Positions 16,447 to 25,991 of a stretch of DNA of 64,000 nucleotides are shown in pieces. Position numbers and translations under genes: made by a program. This DNA is from UBA1723 sp045641065 (GTDB taxonomy: Bacteria; Bacteroidota; Bacteroidia; Bacteroidales; Paludibacteraceae). How positions within the stretch are numbered: position 1 is the first letter of the stretch; every line of letters starts with the position of its first letter. Below the pieces are notes generated by a model. The model saw nothing but the letters and a program-made list of their open reading frames with translations. It was not told the DNA's origin and did not search any database. The stretch lies in the NCBI GenBank assembly GCA_045641065.1, contig JAZUGF010000110.1, forward strand, positions 26,387-90,386. The letters run 5' to 3'.

Positions 16447-17310
16447 TTATTTTTTCAGGATGTTTTGTCTGTACTCCTTAGGGGAGATTCCTACACTCTC
16501 TTTGAAGAATTTACCAAAGAAACTTTGGCTTGTGAAGTTGAAGTGGAATGCAATCTCCTTGATTGGCATGTTCGGATTTGATAGATAATGTTTGATCTCT
16601 TCAATCACAACCTGCTCGATCCACTGCTTGGGAGTCTTGCCACTTTCACTCTTGATCATCGTAGAGAAATAACGTTTGGAAAGACCGATTTGAGACGCAT
16701 AAAACTCCACGCTTCTCTCCTTTATATAATTGTGGAAAAGAAGCACTAAGAAGCGTTTTAAGATGTCTGAACTTCTGTTGAAATTCGCACTTCTGTTTTC
16801 TGTTTCACTTCTGTAGATGCTGTAAAGGTGGAGAATATAGTAGCAGACGGAATTGACAAGAGAGTCTTTCAACTTTTTTGTGTATTCTGTTTCTGACTGC
16901 GTCGTCTCCTTGAATACATCAATTGCACTTTTTACGAACTGTGACAGTGTATTCAATTGCTCCTGTGCTAAGTGTAGGGTAGGGTTGGAACGAAGATAGA
17001 TTAGTTTCTCAACGTTGAATACTGAGTAGATAGTACGTTGCAAACGGTCGTCAGTAGATCCCAAAAGTAGTCCACTCAAGTCGTGGGAATAGTCGATCAA
17101 TGAGACGTTTCTTCCTGGCGTATAGATGCAGACATCACCTTTGAAGAGCTCGAAAGACACTCCTTCGATCATGATTCTTAATCTTCCATTGTCGCAGATG
17201 AAGAGATAATACTTATTCTTCGAAATCTCGAATGTAAGATCTTCAACCAAATGAAGGTTGTCTGAACTTATCTTCTTAAAAACTATATCTAAATCTTCGT
17301 TATTTTTCAT
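16447..17310 (-). CDS. AraC-family transcriptional regulator
   Basis: The 287-residue protein has a C-terminal double helix-turn-helix domain (about 190-285): EFYASQIGLSKRYFSTMIKS is the first helix-turn-helix and IKEIAFHFNFTSQSFFGKFF the second, with the family end GISPKEYRQNI. The N-terminal part (about 1-170) resembles a cupin-like sensing domain (FKGDVCIYTPGRNVSLIDY). Its ligand is unknown. It lies downstream of the efflux operon on the same strand but is separated from it by a hairpin, so it may or may not control that operon. Confidence 0.9.
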   Translation of the reverse strand: MKNNEDLDIVFKKISSDNLHLVEDLTFEISKNKYYLFICDNGRLRIMIEGVSFELFKGDVCIYTPGRNVSLIDYSHDLSGLLLGSTDDRLQRTIYSVFNVEKLIYLRSNPTLHLAQEQLNTLSQFVKSAIDVFKETTQSETEYTKKLKDSLVNSVCYYILHLYSIYRSETENRSANFNRSSDILKRFLVLLFHNYIKERSVEFYASQIGLSKRYFSTMIKSESGKTPKQWIEQVVIEEIKHYLSNPNMPIKEIAFHFNFTSQSFFGKFFKESVGISPKEYRQNILKK

Positions 17311-17327
17311 ACTCCCTGAGTTTTAAT

Positions 17328-17361
17328 AAAGCAGGTGGACTTGCAGAAGCCCACCTGCTTT
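17328..17361 (-). terminator. terminator of the efflux operon
   Basis: AAAGCAGGTGG and CCACCTGCTTT pair across about 12 nt. On the minus strand TTTATTAAAA follows, a weak T-run. Confidence 0.75.
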
Positions 17362-17369
17362 GATATACA

Positions 17370-17663
17370 TTAGATAGTACGTTCGATGTTCCAAACGAAT
17401 GCTCTCACACCAAGTTCCTCGCTTCTCTTGTCAAGTTTCTTGATTAGTGTTAACAATTCGTCGACGCGATCGTCTTCTACCACCGTCATGATGGCTGAGT
17501 TCATATCTGGCCATGTATGCGAACCACGGTGAGGATTACCTCCGTAAGTGCCTCGTCCCTGAACCTCCTCAAACAGTGTGAAACCGTTGATGTTTAGTGT
17601 GTCCAACACGAACTCCACTTTTTCAGTGTTAGCCTGATTGAATACTATGAATACTGATTTCAT
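17370..17663 (-). CDS. PII-like small protein linked to RND efflux
   Basis: The 97-residue protein has the size and layout of PII-type ferredoxin-fold proteins: strand MKSVFIVFNQANTEKVEFVL, a glycine-rich T-loop-like segment QGRGTYGGNPHRGSHTWPDM, a strand SAIMTVVEDDRVDELLTLIK and a final strand VRAFVWNIERTI. It lacks the Tyr51 and ATP-binding signature of classical GlnB. A divergent PII group linked to RND metal-efflux genes is known, and the position directly after the pump gene (18 bp) fits it. The ligand here is unknown. Confidence 0.65.
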   Translation of the reverse strand: MKSVFIVFNQANTEKVEFVLDTLNINGFTLFEEVQGRGTYGGNPHRGSHTWPDMNSAIMTVVEDDRVDELLTLIKKLDKRSEELGVRAFVWNIERTI

Positions 17664-17681
17664 GTCTTTCTCAATTTTCGT

Positions 17682-20600
17682 TTAACCTATACGAACTGGC
17701 TCGTCTTCGTCTGAGAAACCACCTTCACCTCTGTGAATAGAACCCTTCACTGCTTTGGTGTTTGGTCCGGCGATTTCGTCGCTGTTTACGTCGATATCCA
17801 TGAAGATAAACTGGTTACGTACCTCCTTCTGAAGGTCACGCTCTCCGTGGCGGCTCATGATACCGTATAGTACTGGCACAACGATTAGTGTTACCAATGT
17901 TGATACACAGATACCACCGATTACAACGATACCCATTGATACCCACATCTCAGATCCTTCAGCCTTACTCAATGTCATTGGAATCATACCCAATACAGTT
18001 GTTGCGGCTGTCATCAATACAGGACGTAGACGGCTCTGACCTGACAATGCGATAGCCTCGTTAAGCTCGTATCCACGGTCACGCATCAAGTCAATGTAGT
18101 CCACGAGCACGATACCGTTCTTTACTACGATACCCACCAACATGATGATACCAAGCATACCGATCATATCCAAGTATGTGTTTGTGACAAGCAATGCGAT
18201 GATAGTTCCTGAGATTGCGAATGGTACGGCCATCATGATCATGAATGGCTTAGCAAGTGACTCAAACTGTGATGCCATAACCACATATACAAGGAAGACG
18301 ATTAGAGCCAATAGCATACCCATATCCTGGAATGACTCCTGCTGGTCTTCGTATGCACCACCCAACATAACTGTACATCCTGTTGGAATTTCTGATTTGT
18401 CAACCACTTTCTGAATATCAACAGCAAGCTCTCCTAGAGAAGTGTTGAATGGAGTAACCTTCATTGTCAAACAACGCTGACGGCTCTTACGCTCAATCTG
18501 TGGTGGAGACCAGAACTCTTCAACTTTGGCAATCTCACTAAGTTTAACATTGCCTCTCACTGTTGGAATAGAAAGGTCGTTGACCAATGATAGTGAGTTA
18601 CGGTTCTCCTCCTTCAAACGAACAAGGATGCTATACTCATCACCGTCTTCCTTAAGAAGTCCTGCATTCATACCATTTATACGGTTACGAACGTAAGATG
18701 ATATTGTTGCTGAAGTAAGGCCAAGTTTAGATGCCTTCTCTTTGTCAACGATGATTTTAAGTTCAGGACGGTCTTTCTCACGGCTGATATCAACGTCACG
18801 TGCACCTGATACGTTCTTCTCGATTAGATCCTTTAGCTCGTAAGCGTATTTGCTTGTGGCGTCAAACTCATATCCGTAGATTTCGATGTCGACAGTCTGT
18901 CCGCCTCCTCCACCGAAACCACCTTGGTTTTCTGCCTTGTAAGTGATGATCTCAGGATATTTAGCAAGAATCTGACGTAGTTTCTCTGCAATCTCGTCGA
19001 TAGTTACGGAACGCTCTCCCTTACGAGTACAGATTACACGCATCTCAATCTTGTTGTTTGTTGTAGATGTAAACAATGCTCCAAGACCAGCCTGGTCGTT
19101 TGATCCACATGTTGTATTGATTAGACGGATTTCCTCTGGGAATGCAGCCATGAAATCGTGCTCAATTTTACGAGCAATCTTGGCTGTCTCTTCTACTCGG
19201 TTACCCTGCTGCAACTCAACCTTAACTGACAAACGTCCGTTATCTTGGTTAGAGATAAAGTTTGTACCGATCATTCCTGTTAGCATCGGAGTAAGTGAGA
19301 TTGCGAAGAATGCTATAGCTCCAAGCATTGTGATCTTCTTGTGTGTCAAACACCAACGAAGTACGTTTGCGTAGAATGCATCTACCTTATCAAGGGCTCT
19401 AACCACTGTTCTCTGGTACCATCCCTCTTTAACCTCTTCTTCAACAAGCTGACCGTTCTCGATATGAACAGGTTTGTTCTTCAACAATTTTGAACAAAGC
19501 ATTGGAGTCAATGAAATGGCGACGGCAGTTGATGTACAACAACAGATTGTCACGATCCAACCAAGCTCCTTAAACATGATACCTGCGATACCAGTTACCA
19601 TTGTTAGTGGCACGAATACAGCACAGATAACGAGTGTAGTTGCGATAACGGATACCCACACCTCATTTGTTGCGTAGATAGAAGCCTCACGTGGTGAACT
19701 TCCTCTCTGAATATGAGTTGAGATGTTCTCAAGTACCACAATCGCGTCATCCACCACCATTCCGACTGCGATTGTCAATGAACATAGTGAGATGATGTTG
19801 ATTGAACTGTCTGCACCCAACAAATAAATGAAGGATACGAGCAATGAGATTGGGATTGTGATTCCGACGATGATTGCCGCTCTCCATTTTCCAAGGAAGA
19901 ACAATACGACAAGAACTACGAATACCAACGCGTACATGATTGATTCCTCAAGTGAGTTGATCGCATTTACGATATCTCTTGAAGAGTCGTAAAGTAGGTT
20001 GAACTGAACATCCTTAGGAAGGACTTTCTTGATTTTCTCAACCTCTTTCTTGATATCTGTACAGATCTGTACTGTGTTACCACCAGTCTGCTTTGTGACG
20101 ATCAAACGTACACCATCCTGTCCGCTGACTTTCTCCTCCAAGCAAAGATCTTTGATTGTATCCTTCACAGTAGCGATATCGCGGATGTAGATGGTTTTGC
20201 CGTCTGCAGTAGTTGTGACAACGATATTCTCGATCTCAGCACTTTCTGTATACTCACTTCTTACCTCAAGCTCATACTGCTCTTTGTTCATCTTTACAGT
20301 ACCACTTGAAAGGTTAAGGTTGTTGCTTGCTACAGCCTGTCCAACCTGCTCCAATGAAAGTGCATATGCGTCAAGCTTGTTCTGGTCGATATCCACGTAT
20401 ACGCGACGCTCTGGCTCACCACTTAATGTGATGTTACCGATTTGGTCAACGTGGTTAAGCTGTGGAACTACTACGTCATTAAGGATTTTCTCAAGTCCTG
20501 GGTAAGACTCGTTTGCCTGGATCATATACTGGATGATAGGCATTGAACTTGTAGAGAACTTGATTACAAGTGGTGTACTTGCACCTTCAGGAAGGTTATC

Positions 20601-20948
20601 CTTAACCATATCCACGAATGAACGAATATCGTTCACTGCTTCATCAAGTTTTGATCCCCACTCAAACTCCATGGCAACAAGAGATATGTTATCCTTACTT
20701 GTTGATGTCAAAGTTTTTAGTCCATCCACTGAGTTTAGGGTGTTCTCCATAACCTTTGTCACGTTGGTCTCCACCTCACTGGCGTTGGCACCAGCGTATG
20801 TGGTCATTACGCAGACAAATGGAGGCTCCATCTCCGGGAACTGGTCGATAGGTAGTTTCTTGAATGAGAAAATACCTAACACCATCACCGCAATGAAGAT
20901 GAGCGACGTTGTTATCGGCTTGTCAATAGCCGTTTTGAATATACTCAT
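17682..20948 (-). CDS. RND efflux pump inner-membrane permease
   Basis: The 1088-residue protein is an AcrB/MexB-type proton-driven exporter of the inner membrane. It shows the N-terminal TM1 (KPITTSLIFIAVMVLGIFSF), the DQFPEMEPPFVCVMTTYAGA stretch, and the proton-relay aspartates in VGMVVDDAIVVLENIS. A second half has GMLGIIMLVGIVVKNGIVLVDYI and RPVLMTAATTVLGMIP. Two large periplasmic loops separate TM1 from TM2 and TM7 from TM8. Residues FGGGGGQTV form an unusual glycine run in the second loop. It works with the adaptor and TolC proteins encoded just upstream. The substrate cannot be read. Confidence 0.95.
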   Translation of the reverse strand: MSIFKTAIDKPITTSLIFIAVMVLGIFSFKKLPIDQFPEMEPPFVCVMTTYAGANASEVETNVTKVMENTLNSVDGLKTLTSTSKDNISLVAMEFEWGSKLDEAVNDIRSFVDMVKDNLPEGASTPLVIKFSTSSMPIIQYMIQANESYPGLEKILNDVVVPQLNHVDQIGNITLSGEPERRVYVDIDQNKLDAYALSLEQVGQAVASNNLNLSSGTVKMNKEQYELEVRSEYTESAEIENIVVTTTADGKTIYIRDIATVKDTIKDLCLEEKVSGQDGVRLIVTKQTGGNTVQICTDIKKEVEKIKKVLPKDVQFNLLYDSSRDIVNAINSLEESIMYALVFVVLVVLFFLGKWRAAIIVGITIPISLLVSFIYLLGADSSINIISLCSLTIAVGMVVDDAIVVLENISTHIQRGSSPREASIYATNEVWVSVIATTLVICAVFVPLTMVTGIAGIMFKELGWIVTICCCTSTAVAISLTPMLCSKLLKNKPVHIENGQLVEEEVKEGWYQRTVVRALDKVDAFYANVLRWCLTHKKITMLGAIAFFAISLTPMLTGMIGTNFISNQDNGRLSVKVELQQGNRVEETAKIARKIEHDFMAAFPEEIRLINTTCGSNDQAGLGALFTSTTNNKIEMRVICTRKGERSVTIDEIAEKLRQILAKYPEIITYKAENQGGFGGGGGQTVDIEIYGYEFDATSKYAYELKDLIEKNVSGARDVDISREKDRPELKIIVDKEKASKLGLTSATISSYVRNRINGMNAGLLKEDGDEYSILVRLKEENRNSLSLVNDLSIPTVRGNVKLSEIAKVEEFWSPPQIERKSRQRCLTMKVTPFNTSLGELAVDIQKVVDKSEIPTGCTVMLGGAYEDQQESFQDMGMLLALIVFLVYVVMASQFESLAKPFMIMMAVPFAISGTIIALLVTNTYLDMIGMLGIIMLVGIVVKNGIVLVDYIDLMRDRGYELNEAIALSGQSRLRPVLMTAATTVLGMIPMTLSKAEGSEMWVSMGIVVIGGICVSTLVTLIVVPVLYGIMSRHGERDLQKEVRNQFIFMDIDVNSDEIAGPNTKAVKGSIHRGEGGFSDEDEPVRIG

Positions 20949-20967
20949 AGCTGAATAAGTAGCTTAA

Positions 20968-22011
20968 TTAGTCGTTAACGATTTTAATTTCACTTCCGTC
21001 TACCAAACGTCCCTGACCTGATGTTACGATGATATCACCTGGCTTAACCTCGTCTGAGATAATCTCAACCATGTCGTCAAATCTGTCTCCAAGAACAACG
21101 TCTACTCTCTTAGCTGTACCATCTGGCTGTGCTAGGAACATGTAACGGTTGTTAGAACCTACAAGTTTAAGAACAGACATGTATGGTACAAGCTTTGTGT
21201 CTGCCTTGCCCACACCGATAGTAGTCTTAACGTACATACCTGGACGAAGTGTGTTAGCTCCGTTAGGCAACTTTACTTTTACCTGGAATGTGTGAGTTGA
21301 TGCGTCAACTGTTGGGTAAACGACGTCGATGATACCAGTAAATTCTTTACCTGGGTAGATGTCAGAAGTAAAAATCATCTTCTGCCCCTTCTTGATAGCA
21401 GGGATATAAGACTCAGGAATTGCAACCAATGCCTTAAGTACGTTAACCTGCTTGATTGTATAGATAGGACGAGCACCATTGTAAAGCTCACCGCTCTCAT
21501 AATTCTTCTCAGCAATCACACCTGTGCATTCAGCCTTGAAGTATGTATTCTTCTGAAGGAAGTCAAGGTTCTGCTTTGCCTGATCCATCTGAAGCTTAAG
21601 AGCATCGTACTGCTGCTGAGTTGTATTACCACCAGCAAGAAGTGCCTCCATACGCTGCATCTCTGTTGATACGTTTGCGTAAGCAAGTTTAGCCTGGTTT
21701 AGCTGAGTCTGATCCATGCGGACAACAACCTCACCTGCACTTACTCTGTCGCCGATCTCCTTGTTGATCTTCTCAATGATACCAGTCACAGATGGAGATA
21801 CAGCTACAGTCTCCCAACCGTCAAGGACAGCTGTACATTGCAACTTGCGCTCGATCTGACGCTTTTCAACTAAACCTGTGCGTACAAGCTGAGCTTCTAC
21901 AGAGTCAACTGCAGCAGTTGCCTCTCCTGTTGCTTTTGCGTCGTCCTTTTTGCCACATGATGAAAGTGCTATCATGCCGGCTGCTAAGAAAATGAGTGAT
22001 TTTCTGTACAT
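20968..22011 (-). CDS. RND efflux periplasmic adaptor (membrane fusion protein)
   Basis: The 347-residue lipoprotein has its lipid cysteine at residue 19 (GMIALSSC). The adaptor domains follow in order: a lipoyl-like half (VSPSVTGIIEKINKEIGDRV), an alpha-hairpin (about 110-160, LAYANVSTEMQRMEALLAGG), the second lipoyl half, a beta-barrel (FTGIIDVVYPTVDASTHTFQ) and a membrane-proximal domain. It bridges the RND permease and the TolC channel. It lies between tolC-like and permease genes with short gaps (19 and 22 bp). Confidence 0.95.
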   Translation of the reverse strand: MYRKSLIFLAAGMIALSSCGKKDDAKATGEATAAVDSVEAQLVRTGLVEKRQIERKLQCTAVLDGWETVAVSPSVTGIIEKINKEIGDRVSAGEVVVRMDQTQLNQAKLAYANVSTEMQRMEALLAGGNTTQQQYDALKLQMDQAKQNLDFLQKNTYFKAECTGVIAEKNYESGELYNGARPIYTIKQVNVLKALVAIPESYIPAIKKGQKMIFTSDIYPGKEFTGIIDVVYPTVDASTHTFQVKVKLPNGANTLRPGMYVKTTIGVGKADTKLVPYMSVLKLVGSNNRYMFLAQPDGTAKRVDVVLGDRFDDMVEIISDEVKPGDIIVTSGQGRLVDGSEIKIVND

Positions 22012-22033
22012 AATTTATATATCTTTTTTGTTT

Positions 22034-23371
22034 TTACTTGTTAAGGAGCTTCTTAAGATCGATGTTTGCGTTTACCATTTCAAGCACAGAGTTGATGTAA
22101 TCAGTCTGAGCGGAAGTCAAGTTCATGTTCGAATTAGTGACATCCATACTTGATGCACGGCCATGTTTGAATTTCTCACTGTAACTGTTAAACAATGAGT
22201 TCATCACCTTAATATTGTTTTTCTGTACGTTGTAGTTTTCGTAAGCAGATGTCAAATTGAACTTCAATTGTTTTTCCTGAACTTTAAGAGCGATTTCTGT
22301 GTTTTCAACTGTGTTCGCCTGTTCCATCTGTGCTATTTTTGCCTCCTTTACAGCACAAGTTCTTTTCCCAGATGAGAAAATAGGCACATTCACAGTGGCA
22401 ACAAATGTGTTTTTTGGTGACATGTCAAAGACCATGTCGTCTGTGAAGTAGTGCTTATGTGTGTTTTGGTAGGCAACACCCAAAGTAGGGAAGAAAGCTG
22501 CAACAGCCATCTGCTTCTGCTTGTCTGTGATCGCTGAACTTTTTGTCAACATCTGGTAATCAAGATTCTGGTTCAAATCAAGATTTGAATTTGTTAGTTC
22601 AAGAATAGAACCTTCATTGACAATTTCTTCAAAGCTCTGAGTAAGAGTTATTTCAGCATCGCTATCAGCACCGATGCTGAGAATCAATGTGTTGTGAAGA
22701 GCTTCTATTGAACGTTTTAATGAGTTAAGTGAGTTGTTGATTGATGCGACCTTTATTTCGATTTGATTAGCGTCGTTTTGTTCAGCGGCACCTACTTTGA
22801 CTGCATTGTCAATCATTGATTTCAGTTTGGATAGGTCGTCAACACTTGTTTGAAGAAGACGGCTCATCTCCTGATATGCAAGAATCATAGTGTAGAATTT
22901 TTCTACGCTGTATTTAGTTTCTTGTTGTGTTTTAATAACATTGATTTCTTTAATCTCTTTTGCCATACGCTGCATTTGAGCTCCAATGATACCTTGAGCA
23001 GAAAGACCGGCAGATGCTTGGAATCCAAGTTGACCATATGGTGGCATGCTTATAGGTTGTCCCATAAGATTCATTTTCTCACCAAACATGTTGTAATATC
23101 CTAGTGTACCGTCGATATTAAGCAACATTTGAGCGATAGTCTGCCAACGCTGCATCTCTGCTTTTTGAACGTCAAGAGATGCATTCTTAAGTTCACGGTT
23201 GTGCTCAAGTGCGTAGTTGATTGCATCGTTAAGCGACAAACTCATCTTTTTGTCGTTCTGCTGCGTGTTTGTTGCAGTCTGTTGCGTGCTTTCTGTGCCC
23301 TGAGCCACGATTTCTGGAGTGGCACTAAGCATTGCGATTAATGCTGCGGCTGAAAGTGAGATTCGTTTCAT
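22034..23371 (-). CDS. TolC-family outer-membrane efflux protein
   Basis: The protein is 445 residues from the ATG at 23371, where a signal peptide begins (MKRISLSAAALIAMLSATPE). An in-frame ATG at 23434 overlaps the tetR gene and lacks a signal peptide. Repeats of the outer membrane efflux domain are visible: LSLNDAINYALEHNRELKNA near the start, long heptad helices, and a second copy with NSNLDLNQNLDY. The end (LTSAQTDYINSVLEMVNANI) is typical. It forms the trimeric exit duct for the pump. Confidence 0.93.
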   Translation of the reverse strand: MKRISLSAAALIAMLSATPEIVAQGTESTQQTATNTQQNDKKMSLSLNDAINYALEHNRELKNASLDVQKAEMQRWQTIAQMLLNIDGTLGYYNMFGEKMNLMGQPISMPPYGQLGFQASAGLSAQGIIGAQMQRMAKEIKEINVIKTQQETKYSVEKFYTMILAYQEMSRLLQTSVDDLSKLKSMIDNAVKVGAAEQNDANQIEIKVASINNSLNSLKRSIEALHNTLILSIGADSDAEITLTQSFEEIVNEGSILELTNSNLDLNQNLDYQMLTKSSAITDKQKQMAVAAFFPTLGVAYQNTHKHYFTDDMVFDMSPKNTFVATVNVPIFSSGKRTCAVKEAKIAQMEQANTVENTEIALKVQEKQLKFNLTSAYENYNVQKNNIKVMNSLFNSYSEKFKHGRASSMDVTNSNMNLTSAQTDYINSVLEMVNANIDLKKLLNK

Positions 23372-23396
23372 ATTTTGATATTCTTTTTTATTTCTG

Positions 23397-24038
23397 TTAA
23401 AAAATTGTCTTGAAGTTTTTTTGCTCATTTGCAATCCAAGAGTCTATCACCTTCTTTCCGTATTCAGTTGCGATTCCTCGCATGAATATTTTCCAGGAAG
23501 TGCTGTAAACTTCAAAAAATGATTGTCTTGAATAGTCAAAGAAATCTTGTTTTGCGATTGCTCTCAATTGTAACACAAGAAGTCTCGACATGATATCTGG
23601 CTTTAGACCAGGATCAATTTCTGGTAATCTGCCGTCTTTTGCAGCTTGTCCTTCCGTTAATAGACGCTCGAAATATTCCAACTGAAGTTCCTTATTCTCT
23701 TTCTTGTTTGGTTCGCATTGGGCGTTTTTCTTTACCTCATCCAAAAAAGACTTATGAGAGTTGTGGACATGTCTGATGAAGATTTCATTCAAACTAAGAA
23801 TACGTTCGAATGTAGAGCTGTAGTCTTTGTTGACAACAGTCTCAAACTGCTCTTTTAGTTGATTCGCGTAATTCTTGCAACAAAGTTTGATGAGTTCGTC
23901 GCGACTTTGTACTGTTTCGTAAAGAGTTCGTTTTGATATGCCAAGGGCAGAGGAAATGTCATCCATTTTGACTTCCTTTATACCATGACGCTCAAATAAC
24001 TTGGTAGATGTATCAATTATTGAATCTATCAAACTCAT
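23397..24038 (-). CDS. TetR-family transcriptional regulator
   Basis: The 213-residue protein has the TetR N-terminal DNA-binding domain (about 1-50): SIIDTSTKLFERHGIKEVKM then DDISSALGISKRTLYETVQS. The C-terminal helical domain (60-213) has the family layout but no readable ligand. It is the first gene of the efflux operon and lies 25 bp before the tolC-like gene, so it most likely represses its own operon. The -7 box TAAATTTG (minus strand 24075-24082) lies 37 bp upstream. Confidence 0.93.
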   Translation of the reverse strand: MSLIDSIIDTSTKLFERHGIKEVKMDDISSALGISKRTLYETVQSRDELIKLCCKNYANQLKEQFETVVNKDYSSTFERILSLNEIFIRHVHNSHKSFLDEVKKNAQCEPNKKENKELQLEYFERLLTEGQAAKDGRLPEIDPGLKPDIMSRLLVLQLRAIAKQDFFDYSRQSFFEVYSTSWKIFMRGIATEYGKKVIDSWIANEQKNFKTIF

Positions 24039-24417
24039 ATTCTAGTGACTTTAAATCTCTTTATAAATACGATGCAAATTTATCTCAGAAAACTCAAAAA
24101 AGAAAATAAGTTTTCAAAATAATCGTGTAAAAAATGATTTTTAACAATTTTTAAACATTCGTATTTTTCAATTATTTGAGAGTAGTCTAGAAACGAATAT
24201 GATTTATTGTTATTAATATGACTATGTTAGAAATACAAATAATATGATGTCATTAAAAAAAATAATGGTAGAATAAGTGTTACTATTTAACGTAAAAAGA
24301 TGGAAGGAAAATATATAGAAAGGTAAAAAAATGTTATAATTTTATAAATTACTCTAAAAAAGTTATACATTTGTGGGCAGAAAATAAAAACGTATAAATT
24401 TCATTCTACACGAAAAG
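24039..24417. promoter_or_regulatory. AT-rich divergent control region
   Basis: The region contains the minus-strand box TAAATTTG (24075-24082) for the tetR operon and the plus-strand box TACATTTG (24366-24373) for the ompA-like gene. ATTCGT (24157-24162) is repeated inverted as ACGAAT (24193-24198), a possible operator, though the arms are far apart. Very AT-rich throughout; no coding frame was seen. Confidence 0.5.
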
Positions 24418-25905
24418 ATGAAAAAGATTGTAACTTTAGCGTGTGCAGCAATTACAAGCGTTTCTGCTGCAACAGCTCAGACAGAGTCTAACCAGTGGGC
24501 AATTGGTGTCTATGGTGGTTTGACAGAGTATGAAGGAGAGCTTGCAAGCAACATGATGGGTATCCTAAAGGAGAACTATAGCTTCTACGGACATGGTGCG
24601 GTTTCAGTAAACCGTTTCTTGAACAAGCGTTGGGATGTAGCATTCTTCGGATCTTATGGTTTGCTAGGAGCAAAGAAAGAGGGTATTTCTTATGACAATG
24701 AGAATAGCAAGAGCTCTCTAGTTCTTGGTTCAAATGCAAGTAATTTGGCAGAAATGAAGATGAAGGAAGTATACGGTGATTTGACTGCTGCTTTCAAGTT
24801 CATCACTAAGGATTCTTGCCGTTTCAATCCATATATTTTCGCCGGAGTTGGTTACCGTTATTTGATGGCAAAGGATGCTGATAAGTATATTGGTAAGGAA
24901 GGTGGCGACGTTGCTATCGTTGGTGGTATCGGATGTGACTACAGAATCACAGACCGTGTTGCTTTGTCTTACACAGCTCGTTATGGTTACACACTAGGAG
25001 ATGATAAGGATCAGTTCGTTATCAAGGGTGTTAACGATCAGCAGTTGATGCACAGCCTAGGTTTGAAGTTTGCATTCGGATCTCCTAAGGATTCAGATAA
25101 GGACGGTGTTGAGGATAAACTTGACCAGTGTCCTAACACTCCACTTGGTGTAAGTGTTGACGCTAACGGTTGCCCTCTAGATGATGATAAGGATGGTGTT
25201 CCAAACTATCTAGATAAGTGCCCTGGTACTCCAGCAGGTGTTCAGGTTGACTCACTTGGTTGCCCAATTGATACAGACGGTGACGGTGTGGCAGATTACC
25301 TTGACAAGTGTCCTGATACTCCAAAGGAGGCAGAGGTTGATGAGAACGGATGTCCAAAGGATACAGATGGTGACGGTGTTCCTGATTACCTAGATAAGTG
25401 TCCTGGTTCTCCAGCTGCTGCTAAGGGATTTGTAGATGAGAACGGTTGCCCTACAGATAAGGATGGTGACGGCGTTTATGACTTCGAGGATAAGTGTCCT
25501 GAGACTCCAGGTATCAAGGAGAACAAGGGATGTCCTGAGGTTAAGGCTGAGGTTAAGCAGTTGTTCAAGAAGGCTCTTAATGGTGTTCAGTTCGAGACAG
25601 GTAAGGCTAAGATCAAGGGTAAGACTTCATTCGCAATCCTTGACGACGTAGTTAAGGTTATGCAGGAGAACCCAGCATATAAGTTGAATATCGGTGGACA
25701 CACAGATAACGTAGGTGATCCAGTTAAGAATATGGCTCTATCTAAGGATCGTGCCGCTTCAGTAAGAGCTTACCTAGTTGAGAAGGGTGTTGACGAGTCA
25801 CGTTTGTCTGCAGCAGGTTACGGTGACACAGTTCCAGTAGCTGACAATAAGACAGCTAAGGGTCGTGCTCAGAACCGTCGCGTTGCATTCGAGGTTGAGT
25901 TCTAA
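24418..25905 (+). CDS. OmpA-family outer-membrane protein with TSP3 calcium-binding repeats
   Basis: The 495-residue protein has a signal peptide (ending TAATAQ), an N-terminal eight-strand barrel (about 22-220) and a row of about five thrombospondin type 3 repeats (about 223-375). The repeats have the pattern DxDxDGVxDxxDxCPxTP with cysteine pairs. A C-terminal OmpA peptidoglycan-binding domain follows (about 385-495: GGHTDNVGDPVKNMALSKDR and GRAQNRRVAFEV). It anchors the outer membrane to the cell wall. The repeated DNA at 25084-25540 reflects the protein repeats. Codons are highly uniform, as in strongly expressed genes. Confidence 0.95.
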   Translation: MKKIVTLACAAITSVSAATAQTESNQWAIGVYGGLTEYEGELASNMMGILKENYSFYGHGAVSVNRFLNKRWDVAFFGSYGLLGAKKEGISYDNENSKSSLVLGSNASNLAEMKMKEVYGDLTAAFKFITKDSCRFNPYIFAGVGYRYLMAKDADKYIGKEGGDVAIVGGIGCDYRITDRVALSYTARYGYTLGDDKDQFVIKGVNDQQLMHSLGLKFAFGSPKDSDKDGVEDKLDQCPNTPLGVSVDANGCPLDDDKDGVPNYLDKCPGTPAGVQVDSLGCPIDTDGDGVADYLDKCPDTPKEAEVDENGCPKDTDGDGVPDYLDKCPGSPAAAKGFVDENGCPTDKDGDGVYDFEDKCPETPGIKENKGCPEVKAEVKQLFKKALNGVQFETGKAKIKGKTSFAILDDVVKVMQENPAYKLNIGGHTDNVGDPVKNMALSKDRAASVRAYLVEKGVDESRLSAAGYGDTVPVADNKTAKGRAQNRRVAFEVEF

Positions 25906-25927
25906 TCAGAATATTCAATAAGACATA

Positions 25928-25965
25928 GAGAAAGAATCGCTTCGGCGGTTCTTTCTCTTTTTTTT
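25928..25965 (+). terminator. rho-independent terminator
   Basis: GAGAAAGAATCGC and GCGGTTCTTTCTC pair around TTCG, followed by eight T. Confidence 0.95.
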
Positions 25966-25991
25966 GATTACATTTTAGTTATTTGTAGTAT

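Noticed and set aside
25084..25540. Regularly repeated DNA that could suggest a repeat array
   Set aside because: The repeats are in frame and encode thrombospondin type 3 calcium-binding units of the OmpA-type protein; there are no constant repeats with unique spacers as in CRISPR.
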